NCBI RefSeq assembly: GCF_020687505.1
Contig: NZ_JAJEQT010000001.1
Length of the DNA stretch: 64,000 nucleotides
Source of the DNA: Coprococcus_C hominis
Lineage (GTDB): Bacteria; Bacillota; Clostridia; Lachnospirales; Lachnospiraceae
Direction: 5' to 3' (one strand)
Below, piece by piece: positions 9,801 through 16,171 of the stretch. The notes beneath the pieces were generated by a model that searched no databases, had not been told where the DNA came from, and worked only from the letters and a program-made list of their open reading frames with translations. Made by a program: the position numbers and the translations under genes. The stretch's first letter is position 1. Each line of letters starts with the position of its first letter.

Positions 9801-10507
9801 GGCTTTTCCTTTGTACCCTTCAGCGCCGTCGACAATGTATCCACACCATAGTACCCGATCATACGGTCTTTCCGGTAAGAATCATACCGGGTGGCAATGT
9901 TAACCGAACCCCGAAGGGAATCATTGTCATTATCATACTCGAAAATTTCTACCTCATCTCCATTTGACTTGGCAGAATAAAGGACAGAAAATACCTGTCC
10001 ATCCTCTAAGGAAAACTCGACGCAGATCGCGTCATTTAAGATAGACGTATCATACAGATACCCCTGTAAAAGCTGATATACGATTGGTGCCGTCAGGCTT
10101 GTCGTATCTTTTCCTGCCGCATACAGACTATAATCGCCCTTATTTGCACGCACAGAAACAAGCGTACCCTTATTTACCGTTACCCAAACGGAATCATCAC
10201 TGTACGCCTGTCCTTCTTCGTAATATATCGAATCCAGCTTCACCTCGGCTGGACTAAAATTTTTCGTCTGCTTTGCAAAATCTTCTAAGGTTCCATTTGC
10301 ATTATATTCCGACAACTGATTCTGCGCTGCCAAAAACATGGTCTCTGCATATTCATTCGCCTGGTTAAAGTCTGACCAGTCCTGCCATGCCATAAGTCCC
10401 ATGACTGATATTGTGAGCAATATCGACAGCAACATCATCGTCACGATCATCTCAACAAGCGTGAAACCCCGATTGGATCTGCATCGTCTCTTTTGTGTCG
10501 ATCTCAT
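3812..10507 (-). CDS. Giant pilin-like adhesin with GLUG-type repeats ('megapilin')
   Basis: The product is about 2231 residues. The ATG at 10507 is chosen over a GTG at 10516 because AGGTG lies six bases upstream. The N-terminus is a complete type IV prepilin signal: 'CRSNRG', then FTLVEMIVTMMLLSI with Glu5. About 23 degenerate 'YVGGI(V/T)GYN' motifs follow, spaced tens of residues apart and resembling GLUG repeats of bacterial surface adhesins. They fall in two blocks (about 5100-6290 and 7270-8700) separated by an AT-rich insert. A Thr/Glu-rich linker (near 4740-4900) precedes a C-terminal beta-rich domain. Ordinary pilins are 120-250 residues, so this one is roughly ten times longer. It opens the operon with its own promoter. 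A surface adhesin displayed through the pilus machinery is inferred; ligand unknown. Confidence 0.85.
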   Translation of the reverse strand: MRSTQKRRCRSNRGFTLVEMIVTMMLLSILLTISVMGLMAWQDWSDFNQANEYAETMFLAAQNQLSEYNANGTLEDFAKQTKNFSPAEVKLDSIYYEEGQAYSDDSVWVTVNKGTLVSVRANKGDYSLYAAGKDTTSLTAPIVYQLLQGYLYDTSILNDAICVEFSLEDGQVFSVLYSAKSNGDEVEIFEYDNDNDSLRGSVNIATRYDSYRKDRMIGYYGVDTLSTALKGTKEKPSIDEVKLNNEDTLNLSFKVSKPANAAQKMNYDITVYDVDSDFCTSENMADGVPVMKFTLNGAKIKNYANRQAQNCAITRYVKDETGTWSAQELGEFPVLAWSDTDGTIRVVLDAADFQATSASYEMNLSILRDTSKASKVANANFKFKSTYTFHRFGLDANKIKCSIKGYGAAYDTTTERQSNQSYVYFAEENNNTDAAKKVVNYNYSIANARHLYNMRYVTDITANTEKSVDELRLSSAHYEQDKNKVLTCHFQLSEDINWAGFVESGAFYNTNGNGIQLNDETADLAECFISMKQLRPEDSLDGKNTDGKSYTIKGLTMSQAGNALCRLYTDMDTGKADDEKKPVGLFATNYGTIGNLKLDDVQITSPGDYVGSFAGITVYGKDLTGETAGILENLEVVNDDVDAETASFVKGKSYVGGITGTLIADSDSVVSAVTWKELSNAAKVTGLSHVGGVVGELRTEKNRSTAITLEDCENTGAVYAVVKDGEDKKDSKFVGGIAGSCVNEYAANHTDDTSALANITIKNSNSTPFYSRKDLQAFLGNQDGTAFATYADKVAGTYVGGITGYSYFSTLQGVRAELDNGKHSYVFGHDYVGGIVGYATGSAELSGTDDTNTNGRNDNYVIGCSYVGGVIGANADIDLTKTQEDTGNSSGDTLVLVEKGASPIVVSDTVNSKNTVSNWQNTGVVYATGMYAGGISGYNTGSLLENLDTSGAVTVAGEYPVSHAADYVGGITGYNHGVIKAEARKDNNVRIVGKNYVGGIVGYNDSGAEVTNYAVTAGSINGDTDKGSYVGGLAGCNASILMLQKADGSAKQLYVCTQNISGKYFVGGVIGANIINTNGYNQNMITEPGQSGSTDTATDSSAGNTTKLCYLDLSVETIWGSADSPTVKYNIQAVNDSDKEISDWYVKIHVQQNVLIDKQLWGWQLPVEEVEDSEKSEIIYVLRPDDLKIAANNKSRSRSFVLTFKSYQEAYSFDITDIEFYYTGGDGNKTVLKPGNNNITEKNIHEVIGTGEGEYQLKLTGGKTTIWVGQLLTVYQITNVQFLNNSEYDAFDWYVKIPVENELSIHFDQWNANSMNKEYVEEIGEDGKANNYWKLSPKTVTRIAKKSSSENYQMMFYSEDESVYNYILNNAKLIFYTTKLVTKTEDIQYARIQTSADMSDFRGTITGSAFTGGYIGYTMLVNSTDTTYARTTAENVRKLTLNQPSEETVVDKVCNANVQTSEVQMYVTGTVGGGSVTSDTYVGGLVGYDDANTFLRIENAKNRAAVTAKTGYAGGMISASRKSNNKILTSNNYGTITAKEVAGGIVGENKGTVNQCNVSATIVGNRGTSIASYGGIVGVSGIATEKAEDTDAAQVMECTFTGSVSGAGDGVTANVGGIVGANGYNSTVKANTIGSADTVVHGGMVDGTAYETARANAGGIVGTNYGTVSLTDNSQKEEGNTTIDNYLGYTGGIVGCNQKDAVVKGTATEQIITAGTWHVTAKVAGENTAVGGIIGHSMSGENLEYLTNYAEVKTTATGNIAVGGIVGQMENQTSDAMTFTKCNNYGTVTGTWYTGGMIGYLRYRGVKFNSCTSDGAVTGGTSVDAMVGYADADIESNIQYADCTVNGTKYSKTTQLASNGAEEKQVVMDASEGKKEAETTAGTMGQPDETENAVTDADTQDSTTEATTEEIQTVQKLETPDVKRLADDVRVLQYYDGTKWTLTAPVQDEDLVGTYESRAYRFEVQDGADYYEVQIKDASGAYGVLYVQPKTDKYYVYYAGSNAKIRRESLCEANPYTEFAGILTEEKTVNVSYAVNVRMEDTTTAICAKVVAEKNQISVLLPDTTTFVAVQAVVGEAHLDAFESSDVAMWKLIPVDDATTTDASAITEAEEMDMVIWTGTVKKEAARTELPKLAGTTVTVGSGTTQKEVVNYTVAIEQPMLVQVLGFDAEGTLVQSVYYTADQTSASFILEKDTWFTEDVKDVQIRFAAISEDGLAEWTQPQTLTITGISK
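5100..8700 (-). repeat. GLUG-like repeat region inside the megapilin gene
   Basis: About 23 copies of a short motif of the form [YF][VTA]GG[ILMV][IVTAS]G[YAECT] recur in the translation. Examples are YVGGITGY, YVGGIVGY, FVGGVIGA, VAGGIVGE, NAGGIVGT and YTGGMIGY. Spacing between copies varies and the linkers diverge, so this is an old protein-level repeat array rather than a recent DNA tandem repeat. Such arrays typically form elongated beta-solenoid-like rods. Confidence 0.8.
6330..7200 (-). other. AT-rich insert encoding two tandem CBM2-like modules within the megapilin
   Basis: Base composition drops visibly to AT-rich between two GLUG repeat blocks. The encoded stretch (about residues 1100-1390) lacks GGI repeats and contains two related units. 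The first has 'NDSDKEISDWYVKIHV' and the second 'NNSEYDAFDWYVKIPV', each followed by a Trp, a 'L+P' strand and a strand rich in Phe/Tyr. The pattern N-x-S/T...W-x-V-K-I-x-V...W resembles the CBM2-like module of the GH5 cellulase at 58512-60062 ('TNKTSGALKNWEIRMTV...SSWNG'). Homology is inferred by eye only. Confidence 0.5.
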
Positions 10508-10540
10508 ATTTATCACCTACTGTATAACACTATTCGCTTT

Positions 10541-10569
10541 ATTATACAAATATATCGGAAAAAAGGCAA
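10541..10569 (-). promoter_or_regulatory. Sigma-A-type promoter of the pilus operon
   Basis: On the minus strand TTGCCT (10564-10569) and TATAAT (10541-10546) are separated by exactly 17 bases. Transcription would start near 10534, giving a short leader of about 27 bases before the megapilin ATG. Confidence 0.75.
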
Positions 10570-10629
10570 ACTTTATCCAGTGATTTTTTTTGCATATTTT
10601 TGCCATTTCAGTGAAATTTGTGTGATATC

Positions 10630-10935
10630 TTACATAAATAGCTCCAGTATATACACAATCGCACACGAAACAAGCGACACCACAAACATGCTTGTCCTGC
10701 GCCATGCAAGGATCAGCGCCACGACGAATCCGATGCCTGCTGCCACCATACTGTTGCTCGCCGTGAGGATCGCCGGGAATGTCATAACCGCGAGCGTCAC
10801 ATATGGCACATAGAACAGAAACGACCGCACCGTCTTGTTCTTGATCTCTTTCTTGATCAATGTGAGTGGCAGAACACGGATCAGATACGTGACTGCTGCC
10901 ATCACAAGAATGTACAGATAAATATTATGCTTCAT
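10630..10935 (-). CDS. azlD: AzlD family branched-chain amino acid export subunit
   Basis: A small 101-residue protein starting at 10935 (MKHNIYLYILVMAAVTYL) with about four hydrophobic segments, including the AzlD-typical 'TYLIRVLPL' near the N-terminus. AzlC and AzlD together form an exporter of branched-chain amino acids. The gene overlaps the end of azlC by 11 bases, the usual arrangement for coupled translation. A longer frame would start inside azlC at 10965 but adds only a basic tail. I see no clear intrinsic terminator before the pilus promoter. Confidence 0.85.
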   Translation of the reverse strand: MKHNIYLYILVMAAVTYLIRVLPLTLIKKEIKNKTVRSFLFYVPYVTLAVMTFPAILTASNSMVAAGIGFVVALILAWRRTSMFVVSLVSCAIVYILELFM

Positions 10936-11674
10936 GGTTTGCCTCCTCTTCTTCCTTCTCCTCATCCGGAAGCGGGAACAGCACGGCTGCCACCCCGGAG
11001 ATCACAACAGTCAGAATAATCACCTTCATACCGGAAGAAATATTCTTGATCACCGGTATCTTCGTGAAAAGGAAGCTCGCCGCCATCGCGATGATCACAA
11101 GTCCGCGGATCACCTTATTGTCTCTGGCAGGCGGGATAATGATTGCCAAGAACATACCATATAATGCAACGGAAAGCGCACTAACCACGCCGCCCGGCAA
11201 TACGTTACCGAGCACCACACCGAGGCAGGTGCCGATCGTCCATGCCGGAATCGCAATCGACATCGCACCATACATATAGCACGGATTTAATTTACCTTTT
11301 CTTGCAACTGAGATGCCGAAGATCTCATCGGTCACACCAAATCCAATAAAAAAGCGGTGTATGATTGAAAACTTCGGATCAAGCTTCTGTGTCAGTGCAC
11401 ACGACATCAGCATATATCTTAGGTTTATGACGAGCTGCATCAGTGCAAGCTCTGCATACCCTACGCCACCGGCAATCGCTGTGATCGCTGCAAATTCTCC
11501 TGCCGATGTCGTATTTGTCAGGCTCATAATTGTCGCCGGAAGTGCATACACCCCCGCATTTCGCGCCGCAATCCCAAGTGTAAATGCGACCGCAAGGTAT
11601 CCAAGTGCGATTGGAATTGCATCCCGCATTCCATCGCAGTAATTCTTTCGATTTATATTTTCTGCTCCACTCAT
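10925..11674 (-). CDS. azlC: AzlC family branched-chain amino acid transporter, large subunit
   Basis: A 249-residue polytopic membrane protein with AzlC features: 'RDAIPIALGYLAVAFTLGI' near the N-terminus, 'AGEFAAITAI', 'QLVINLRYMLMSCALTQKL' and 'GFGVTDEIFGIS'. It ends in an acidic tail (DEEKEEEEAN). It overlaps the aroE-aroK stop region by four bases (ATGA type) and azlD downstream, so the three genes probably form one transcript. A link between aromatic biosynthesis and branched-chain amino acid export is not obvious and may only reflect amino acid homeostasis. Confidence 0.9.
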   Translation of the reverse strand: MSGAENINRKNYCDGMRDAIPIALGYLAVAFTLGIAARNAGVYALPATIMSLTNTTSAGEFAAITAIAGGVGYAELALMQLVINLRYMLMSCALTQKLDPKFSIIHRFFIGFGVTDEIFGISVARKGKLNPCYMYGAMSIAIPAWTIGTCLGVVLGNVLPGGVVSALSVALYGMFLAIIIPPARDNKVIRGLVIIAMAASFLFTKIPVIKNISSGMKVIILTVVISGVAAVLFPLPDEEKEEEEANHEA

Positions 11675-13071
11675 TTTATCTCATCCATCACTTCTTCTAA
11701 AGTTCCGTGGTCTGTCCGCACGCGGATATGGCAGGCACGCGCATAGACGGGTCCCCGCTCTTTCATCATCGCCTGGATCTTCGTATACGGATCGTCACAC
11801 TGTAACAGCGGACGGTTCGTACAATGCTTTACCCGTGCATAGGTCGTATCTGCATCTGCCATCAGGTAATATACTGTTCCGACCTCTTTCAGCAGATCGC
11901 TGTTCTCCTTGCGAAGCGGCAGTCCACCGCCCGTCGCGATCACGCAATGTGTCTTCTCCCGAAGTTTCCGGATGACATCCGTCTCCAAAGCGCGGAAATA
12001 TGCCTCTCCCTTCTTCTCGAAGATGTCCGGAATCGTCATTTCCTCCTGTGCCTCTATATAAAGGTCGGTATCAATAAACTCATATCCAAGCTTCTTGGCA
12101 AGTGCCTTTCCAACCGTTGTCTTACCGGCACCCATATAACCGATCAGGACAATATTATCTCCACGCTTCTTCCCATAGATTGCATCCTGCAGCGCCAGAT
12201 ATACTTTATCGGTCAGCGTCTCAGACACGGTCAGATTATTCCACAGTTCATATGCAAGGATTCCCTGATAGAGTAACATCTTCAAACCATTTACTGCGGG
12301 CACACCAAGCTTCTCCATCTCCTTTAAGAATGGCGTCTGTGCCGGATTGTAGATCAGATCCACACCAGCCTTCGCTATCGCATAGAACACATCACCGAAA
12401 TCAAACGGCATCCCATCACCCTCATGCAGTCCGACTGAGGTACACTGGATCATCAGGTATTTTCCATCCGGAATACTCTTATAATCCTCGGAAGCGACCG
12501 CCTGTACGACCGCCTTCCCTGCAAATGCATTCATATCGTCCGCGATTGCCTGTGCATGTGCATATGTCCGGTTTACGATATACACCTGCTTTGCGCCATA
12601 GCTGACACACATATACGCGACCGCACGTGCGGCACCACCTGCGCCAAGCATGATAACTGTCTCATCCTTTAATGCAATTCCTTCTGTCTCTAACGCTTTC
12701 GCCAGTCCCGGCATATCCGTGTTGTAACCCTTATAGCCGCCCTCCACACGGACAAGTGTATTAACCGCGCCGATCGTCTTCGCGGCGATATCCACATCCA
12801 CGAGACTCTCCATCACGTGCTGCTTGTGCGGCACGGTAATATTCAGTCCAAGCACGCCCTCGTCATACGCCAGCTTCACACAACGGGACAAATCCTCGTC
12901 CTCCACGCAGAATGGCACATACCGCTCTGACAGCCCCAGTGCATCGCTGAGCGTGTCATGGATGACCGGTGACAATGTATGTTTGATCGGATTTCCGAAG
13001 ATTCCAAGCAGATGCTCTGCAGCGACATCCTCGTAACCCTGTATCGCATATTTCATGATTTCCATCGCCAT
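11671..13071 (-). CDS. aroE-aroK: Fused shikimate dehydrogenase - shikimate kinase (AroE-AroK)
   Basis: The 466-residue protein joins two consecutive enzymes of the shikimate pathway. Residues about 20-290 are shikimate dehydrogenase: 'GNPIKHTLSPVIHD' binds shikimate, Lys83 in 'NITVPHK' is the catalytic lysine, and 'LGAGGAARA' is the NADP site. Residues about 305-466 are shikimate kinase: the P-loop 'GYMGAGKTTVGK', 'DTDLYIE' and 'GGGLPLR'. The two catalyse dehydroshikimate to shikimate to shikimate-3-phosphate. AGGGG lies just upstream; the third codon (Met at 13065) would have better spacing than the first. Chorismate synthase is encoded 7 kb away. AroE-AroK fusions exist in some Clostridia. 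Confidence 0.93.
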   Translation of the reverse strand: MAMEIMKYAIQGYEDVAAEHLLGIFGNPIKHTLSPVIHDTLSDALGLSERYVPFCVEDEDLSRCVKLAYDEGVLGLNITVPHKQHVMESLVDVDIAAKTIGAVNTLVRVEGGYKGYNTDMPGLAKALETEGIALKDETVIMLGAGGAARAVAYMCVSYGAKQVYIVNRTYAHAQAIADDMNAFAGKAVVQAVASEDYKSIPDGKYLMIQCTSVGLHEGDGMPFDFGDVFYAIAKAGVDLIYNPAQTPFLKEMEKLGVPAVNGLKMLLYQGILAYELWNNLTVSETLTDKVYLALQDAIYGKKRGDNIVLIGYMGAGKTTVGKALAKKLGYEFIDTDLYIEAQEEMTIPDIFEKKGEAYFRALETDVIRKLREKTHCVIATGGGLPLRKENSDLLKEVGTVYYLMADADTTYARVKHCTNRPLLQCDDPYTKIQAMMKERGPVYARACHIRVRTDHGTLEEVMDEIK

Positions 13072-13121
13072 TTTCCCCTGTTTCGTCTATAATTGTCTAT
13101 AATCAGACATTTTCCTCAAAT

Positions 13122-13149
13122 ATAATACCATAAAAGTGAAAACCTGCAA
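13122..13149 (-). promoter_or_regulatory. Candidate promoter for aroE-aroK-azlCD
   Basis: On the minus strand TTGCAG (13144-13149) and TATTAT (13122-13127) are 16 bases apart, about 50 bases upstream of the aroE start. It is divergent from the lipoprotein promoter, so the two share the 13100-13190 control region. Confidence 0.5.
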
Positions 13150-13156
13150 CCATTTA

Positions 13157-13188
13157 GATACATTTCTGATACATTTGTATCCTATAAT
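13157..13188 (+). promoter_or_regulatory. Lipoprotein-cluster promoter with repeated GATACATTT element
   Basis: A consensus -10 TATAAT lies at 13183-13188 with no good -35. In the -35 position are two direct repeats GATACATTT (13157-13165 and 13168-13176), 11 bases apart. The second is part of a palindrome GATAC-ATTT-GTATC (13168-13181). One helical turn between repeats plus a poor -35 suggests an activator or repressor binding on one face of the DNA. Confidence 0.5.
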
Positions 13189-13261
13189 ATAAACAGTTCT
13201 TACACGCAGGCCCGACAATCAACAGGGATGCTGCACGAAAAACTACGAGGGGGAATTTCAT

Positions 13262-14713
13262 ATGAGACGCAAAACCATATTCTATAAAATGGTGATCGGT
13301 GCACTCCTGCTTTCCATCTTATCCGGATGTGGAAAGAAAGCGGGCGTCGATTATATTCAGGAGAACGATTCCAGACAGGATGCCGTTTCCGCATCCGACT
13401 TACATCTGAACTATTCCGTATCAAACGGACGCACGACCGTCAATGTCGACGCCGATGTGAACACCAGTCTGTCCACGCAGTCTGCTCCGGTTGCGACTGC
13501 CGTCCGGTGCGACTATACAAATGAAGATATCACACGCATTGCGGCTGCAATCTTCGATGAGGGAAGCTATAAATTATTCCTTCCATACAGCCGTCAGTCA
13601 AAGGAAAATATCACTGCTGCCTGCGATGCATTTGCAGAGACTTTTGCTACCTACGCAGATAAATCCGAGATTCCGTATAATCTGTTGGCAGAATGCTCCT
13701 ATGCACAAAATGCAAAAGACGGCGGCGTCTTTGATCCTATCGAGACAAATGGAACGATTCAATACTATCCAACCATCAAGCCAAGTGCAGACAGCGAGGA
13801 ATTTTGCAACTTCTGTAATATCCGTGGCACGATAGACGGAAAGGACTGTCAGCTTTCCTTCGTCCAGACGCGCAAGCACTGCATGCTTGTGTTGCACAAA
13901 GATTATAACGAAGAGCTTACCTATGGCTTGTTTAACCAATTATCCCCGATCCGTCCGGATATGCTCGAAACGCTTGCCGGCAGCGACAACATCTGCTCGT
14001 ATTCCACGGAAGGTGCCTCAACGCTTGTCACCGATACGCTCTCCAGAATGGGAATCGATGATTATGTAGTTACCGACGTATTTCCGACGCAGACCATCCG
14101 GACCGTCTACGACATCAGCAGCACATATCAGGTAACCGCAAACTACGACAAGGAACCAGTCATCTCTTATGATTCCTATCTGGTCTACGGTGGGCGCAGC
14201 TTAGATGCGCTTACCCCTGTCTACACCACTGCAAACTTTCAACCAGAGCTGACTGATTATGAAAGCATGGATCAGGACGAAAACGGAACAATCTCCAATT
14301 ATCAGGATTATATCTTCTATGGCTATGAATTCATCACCGCCAATGTCGGAAATGACGGTTTGAATTATCTGATCGTCGCCAATCCTATGAAGATTGAAAT
14401 CATCGACGTCGATATGGCGAACACACTGGATTTCTCCCAGATTGATACGATTGCACAGGACTACATCAACAAACACACCTTTGATGAGACGGTGTATGAC
14501 ATAACAGATATCCGGTACGGACTGATCCGGGTATCCAACGAAGAGGATGATTCCTACCAGTTGCTCCCGGCATGGTATTATCTTGCAGAAGGAAGCGAGG
14601 AAAGCAAACCCTATTATTTCCCATCTGCCTACGTCATCATCAACGCCATCGACGGAAGTATCTACAATGACGAACTTGGCTACATCTATCAGCATAGAAA
14701 CAAATCAGATTAA
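13262..14713 (+). CDS. Secreted lipoprotein, paralogue 1 of 3 (unknown function)
   Basis: The 483-residue protein starts with a lipoprotein signal peptide and lipobox 'LSGC' (Cys near residue 22), so it should be anchored to the outer face of the membrane. I do not recognise a catalytic motif; a DUF6034-like family is possible but untested. Blocks conserved with the next two genes are 'VDADVNTSLSTQSAPV', 'AAIFDEGSYKLFLPY', 'FITANVGNDGLNYLIVANP', 'RYGLIRV', 'LLPAWYYLAEG' and 'IINAIDGSIYNDELG'. GGGGG lies eight bases upstream of the ATG. It opens a three-gene tandem array. The C-terminal 'AIDGSIY' strand resembles PepSY/YcdB-like repeats only loosely. Confidence 0.8.
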   Translation: MRRKTIFYKMVIGALLLSILSGCGKKAGVDYIQENDSRQDAVSASDLHLNYSVSNGRTTVNVDADVNTSLSTQSAPVATAVRCDYTNEDITRIAAAIFDEGSYKLFLPYSRQSKENITAACDAFAETFATYADKSEIPYNLLAECSYAQNAKDGGVFDPIETNGTIQYYPTIKPSADSEEFCNFCNIRGTIDGKDCQLSFVQTRKHCMLVLHKDYNEELTYGLFNQLSPIRPDMLETLAGSDNICSYSTEGASTLVTDTLSRMGIDDYVVTDVFPTQTIRTVYDISSTYQVTANYDKEPVISYDSYLVYGGRSLDALTPVYTTANFQPELTDYESMDQDENGTISNYQDYIFYGYEFITANVGNDGLNYLIVANPMKIEIIDVDMANTLDFSQIDTIAQDYINKHTFDETVYDITDIRYGLIRVSNEEDDSYQLLPAWYYLAEGSEESKPYYFPSAYVIINAIDGSIYNDELGYIYQHRNKSD

Positions 14714-14728
14714 CAGGAGGAAGATCTT

Positions 14729-16153
14729 ATGAAGAAACGAATTGCAGGCATTCTCATATCCATCCTTGCATTATTCGCCCTGTCCGGGTGTGGAAAAGAG
14801 AAAGATATCTCATACGTGGATGAACCGGCAACGACAAGCGATGCTGCCACCGCTTCGGTTCTGCACCGGAATTATGAGGTCACAGACGGACTCCTGACAT
14901 TTACGGTGGATGCCGATGTCGATACCAGTTTATCGGCACAAAGTTCCCCTGTGGTAAAAGTCTCCCGAAACGACTACACCAAGGATGATATGAAGCGGAT
15001 TGCAGATGCCATCTTCGATGCTGGAAGCTACGCATTATTCCTGCCCTATGTCCTGCGCCCGGATGAGGAGGTCAAAAGTGCGTGTGCCGATATGCAGGAG
15101 AAAATCGCACAATATAACGACAGCGCAGACATTCCATACTCTTTGCTGCAGGAATACTATATCGCCCAGCAATGTATGGAGAATGACAACGTGGTCACCC
15201 CGATTCATACGGATGGTTCCCTGAAATGGTATCGTTTCACCTCCTCCGAAAATACGGATATTTATACAAATTTCTGCGTCATCAAAGGAACGATCAGCCA
15301 GAAGCCTTACTATCTGTCGTTTATACAGACGGATGTGTACTGTACAATGCTGCTCCACACGATCTACGAACCATATATCCAGTATCCGCAATACTACGAC
15401 ACCTATGCAAACCCTCTTTATGAGAATGAATCGTACTCCGACGAATGTCAGTATTCTAAGGAAGAATCAAAAGCAATGGTGCTTGATACGCTTCAGACTA
15501 TGGGAATCTCCGATTACACGATCACAGATGTACAGAAGGCACAGACCATAAAGCCCGATTACGAGATAACGAAAGATGGGGAAATCATAGCCAGCGATTC
15601 TTCAAACGATGGATATTCCTATGATTCCTATCTGCTCTATGGCGGCAGAAATGTGGACGGTATCGCTCCTGTTCATACGGATTTCAATTTCTGCCGCGAA
15701 CTGGTCTCCGGGACAATCGGCGAAAACGGCAGTTCAAACGATTCTTACACGAATGCCAGATATGGATACGAAGCCATCTTCGCGAATGTCGGAAATGATG
15801 GTATCAACTATCTGGTTATCCAGAATCCGATGAAAGTAGAGGAAGTCTTAGAGACAAATGCACAACTGCTCTCTTTCGATCAGATTGACGCAATCGCCAA
15901 AGATTACATCTCGAAGTTCGATGGGACGACTTTACCATTTTCTGCGGATAACACCTACAAAATCAAGGAGATTCAATATGGATTGATCCGGTTATTTGAC
16001 GAAGAATCTGATTCCTATATGTATATTCCTGCGTGGTATTACATGATCGATGGGGAATCTCTTTCTTCCCCATTTTGTACATTTTCCCCATACGTCATAA
16101 TCAGTGCCATCGACGGAAGCATCTATCATGATTATAACGGAAACATCAACTAA
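14729..16153 (+). CDS. Secreted lipoprotein, paralogue 2 of 3 (unknown function)
   Basis: The 474-residue protein has signal peptide MKKRIAGILISILALFALSGC with lipobox Cys21, followed by a Ser/Thr/Ala-rich spacer ('ATTSDAATAS'). It shares with its neighbours the 'VDADVDTSLSAQSSPV' block, 'IFDAGSYALFLPY', 'YDSYLLYGGRNVDG', 'IFANVGNDGINYLVIQNP' and the C-terminal 'PAWYYMIDG' and 'VIISAIDGSIYHD' blocks. It begins 15 bases after paralogue 1 with an AGGAGG-type site, so the genes are cotranscribed. No enzyme motif is evident. Divergence from its paralogues is spread along the whole length, so the duplication is not recent. Confidence 0.8.
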   Translation: MKKRIAGILISILALFALSGCGKEKDISYVDEPATTSDAATASVLHRNYEVTDGLLTFTVDADVDTSLSAQSSPVVKVSRNDYTKDDMKRIADAIFDAGSYALFLPYVLRPDEEVKSACADMQEKIAQYNDSADIPYSLLQEYYIAQQCMENDNVVTPIHTDGSLKWYRFTSSENTDIYTNFCVIKGTISQKPYYLSFIQTDVYCTMLLHTIYEPYIQYPQYYDTYANPLYENESYSDECQYSKEESKAMVLDTLQTMGISDYTITDVQKAQTIKPDYEITKDGEIIASDSSNDGYSYDSYLLYGGRNVDGIAPVHTDFNFCRELVSGTIGENGSSNDSYTNARYGYEAIFANVGNDGINYLVIQNPMKVEEVLETNAQLLSFDQIDAIAKDYISKFDGTTLPFSADNTYKIKEIQYGLIRLFDEESDSYMYIPAWYYMIDGESLSSPFCTFSPYVIISAIDGSIYHDYNGNIN

Positions 16154-16171
16154 AGCGAAAGGAGAACGCAT

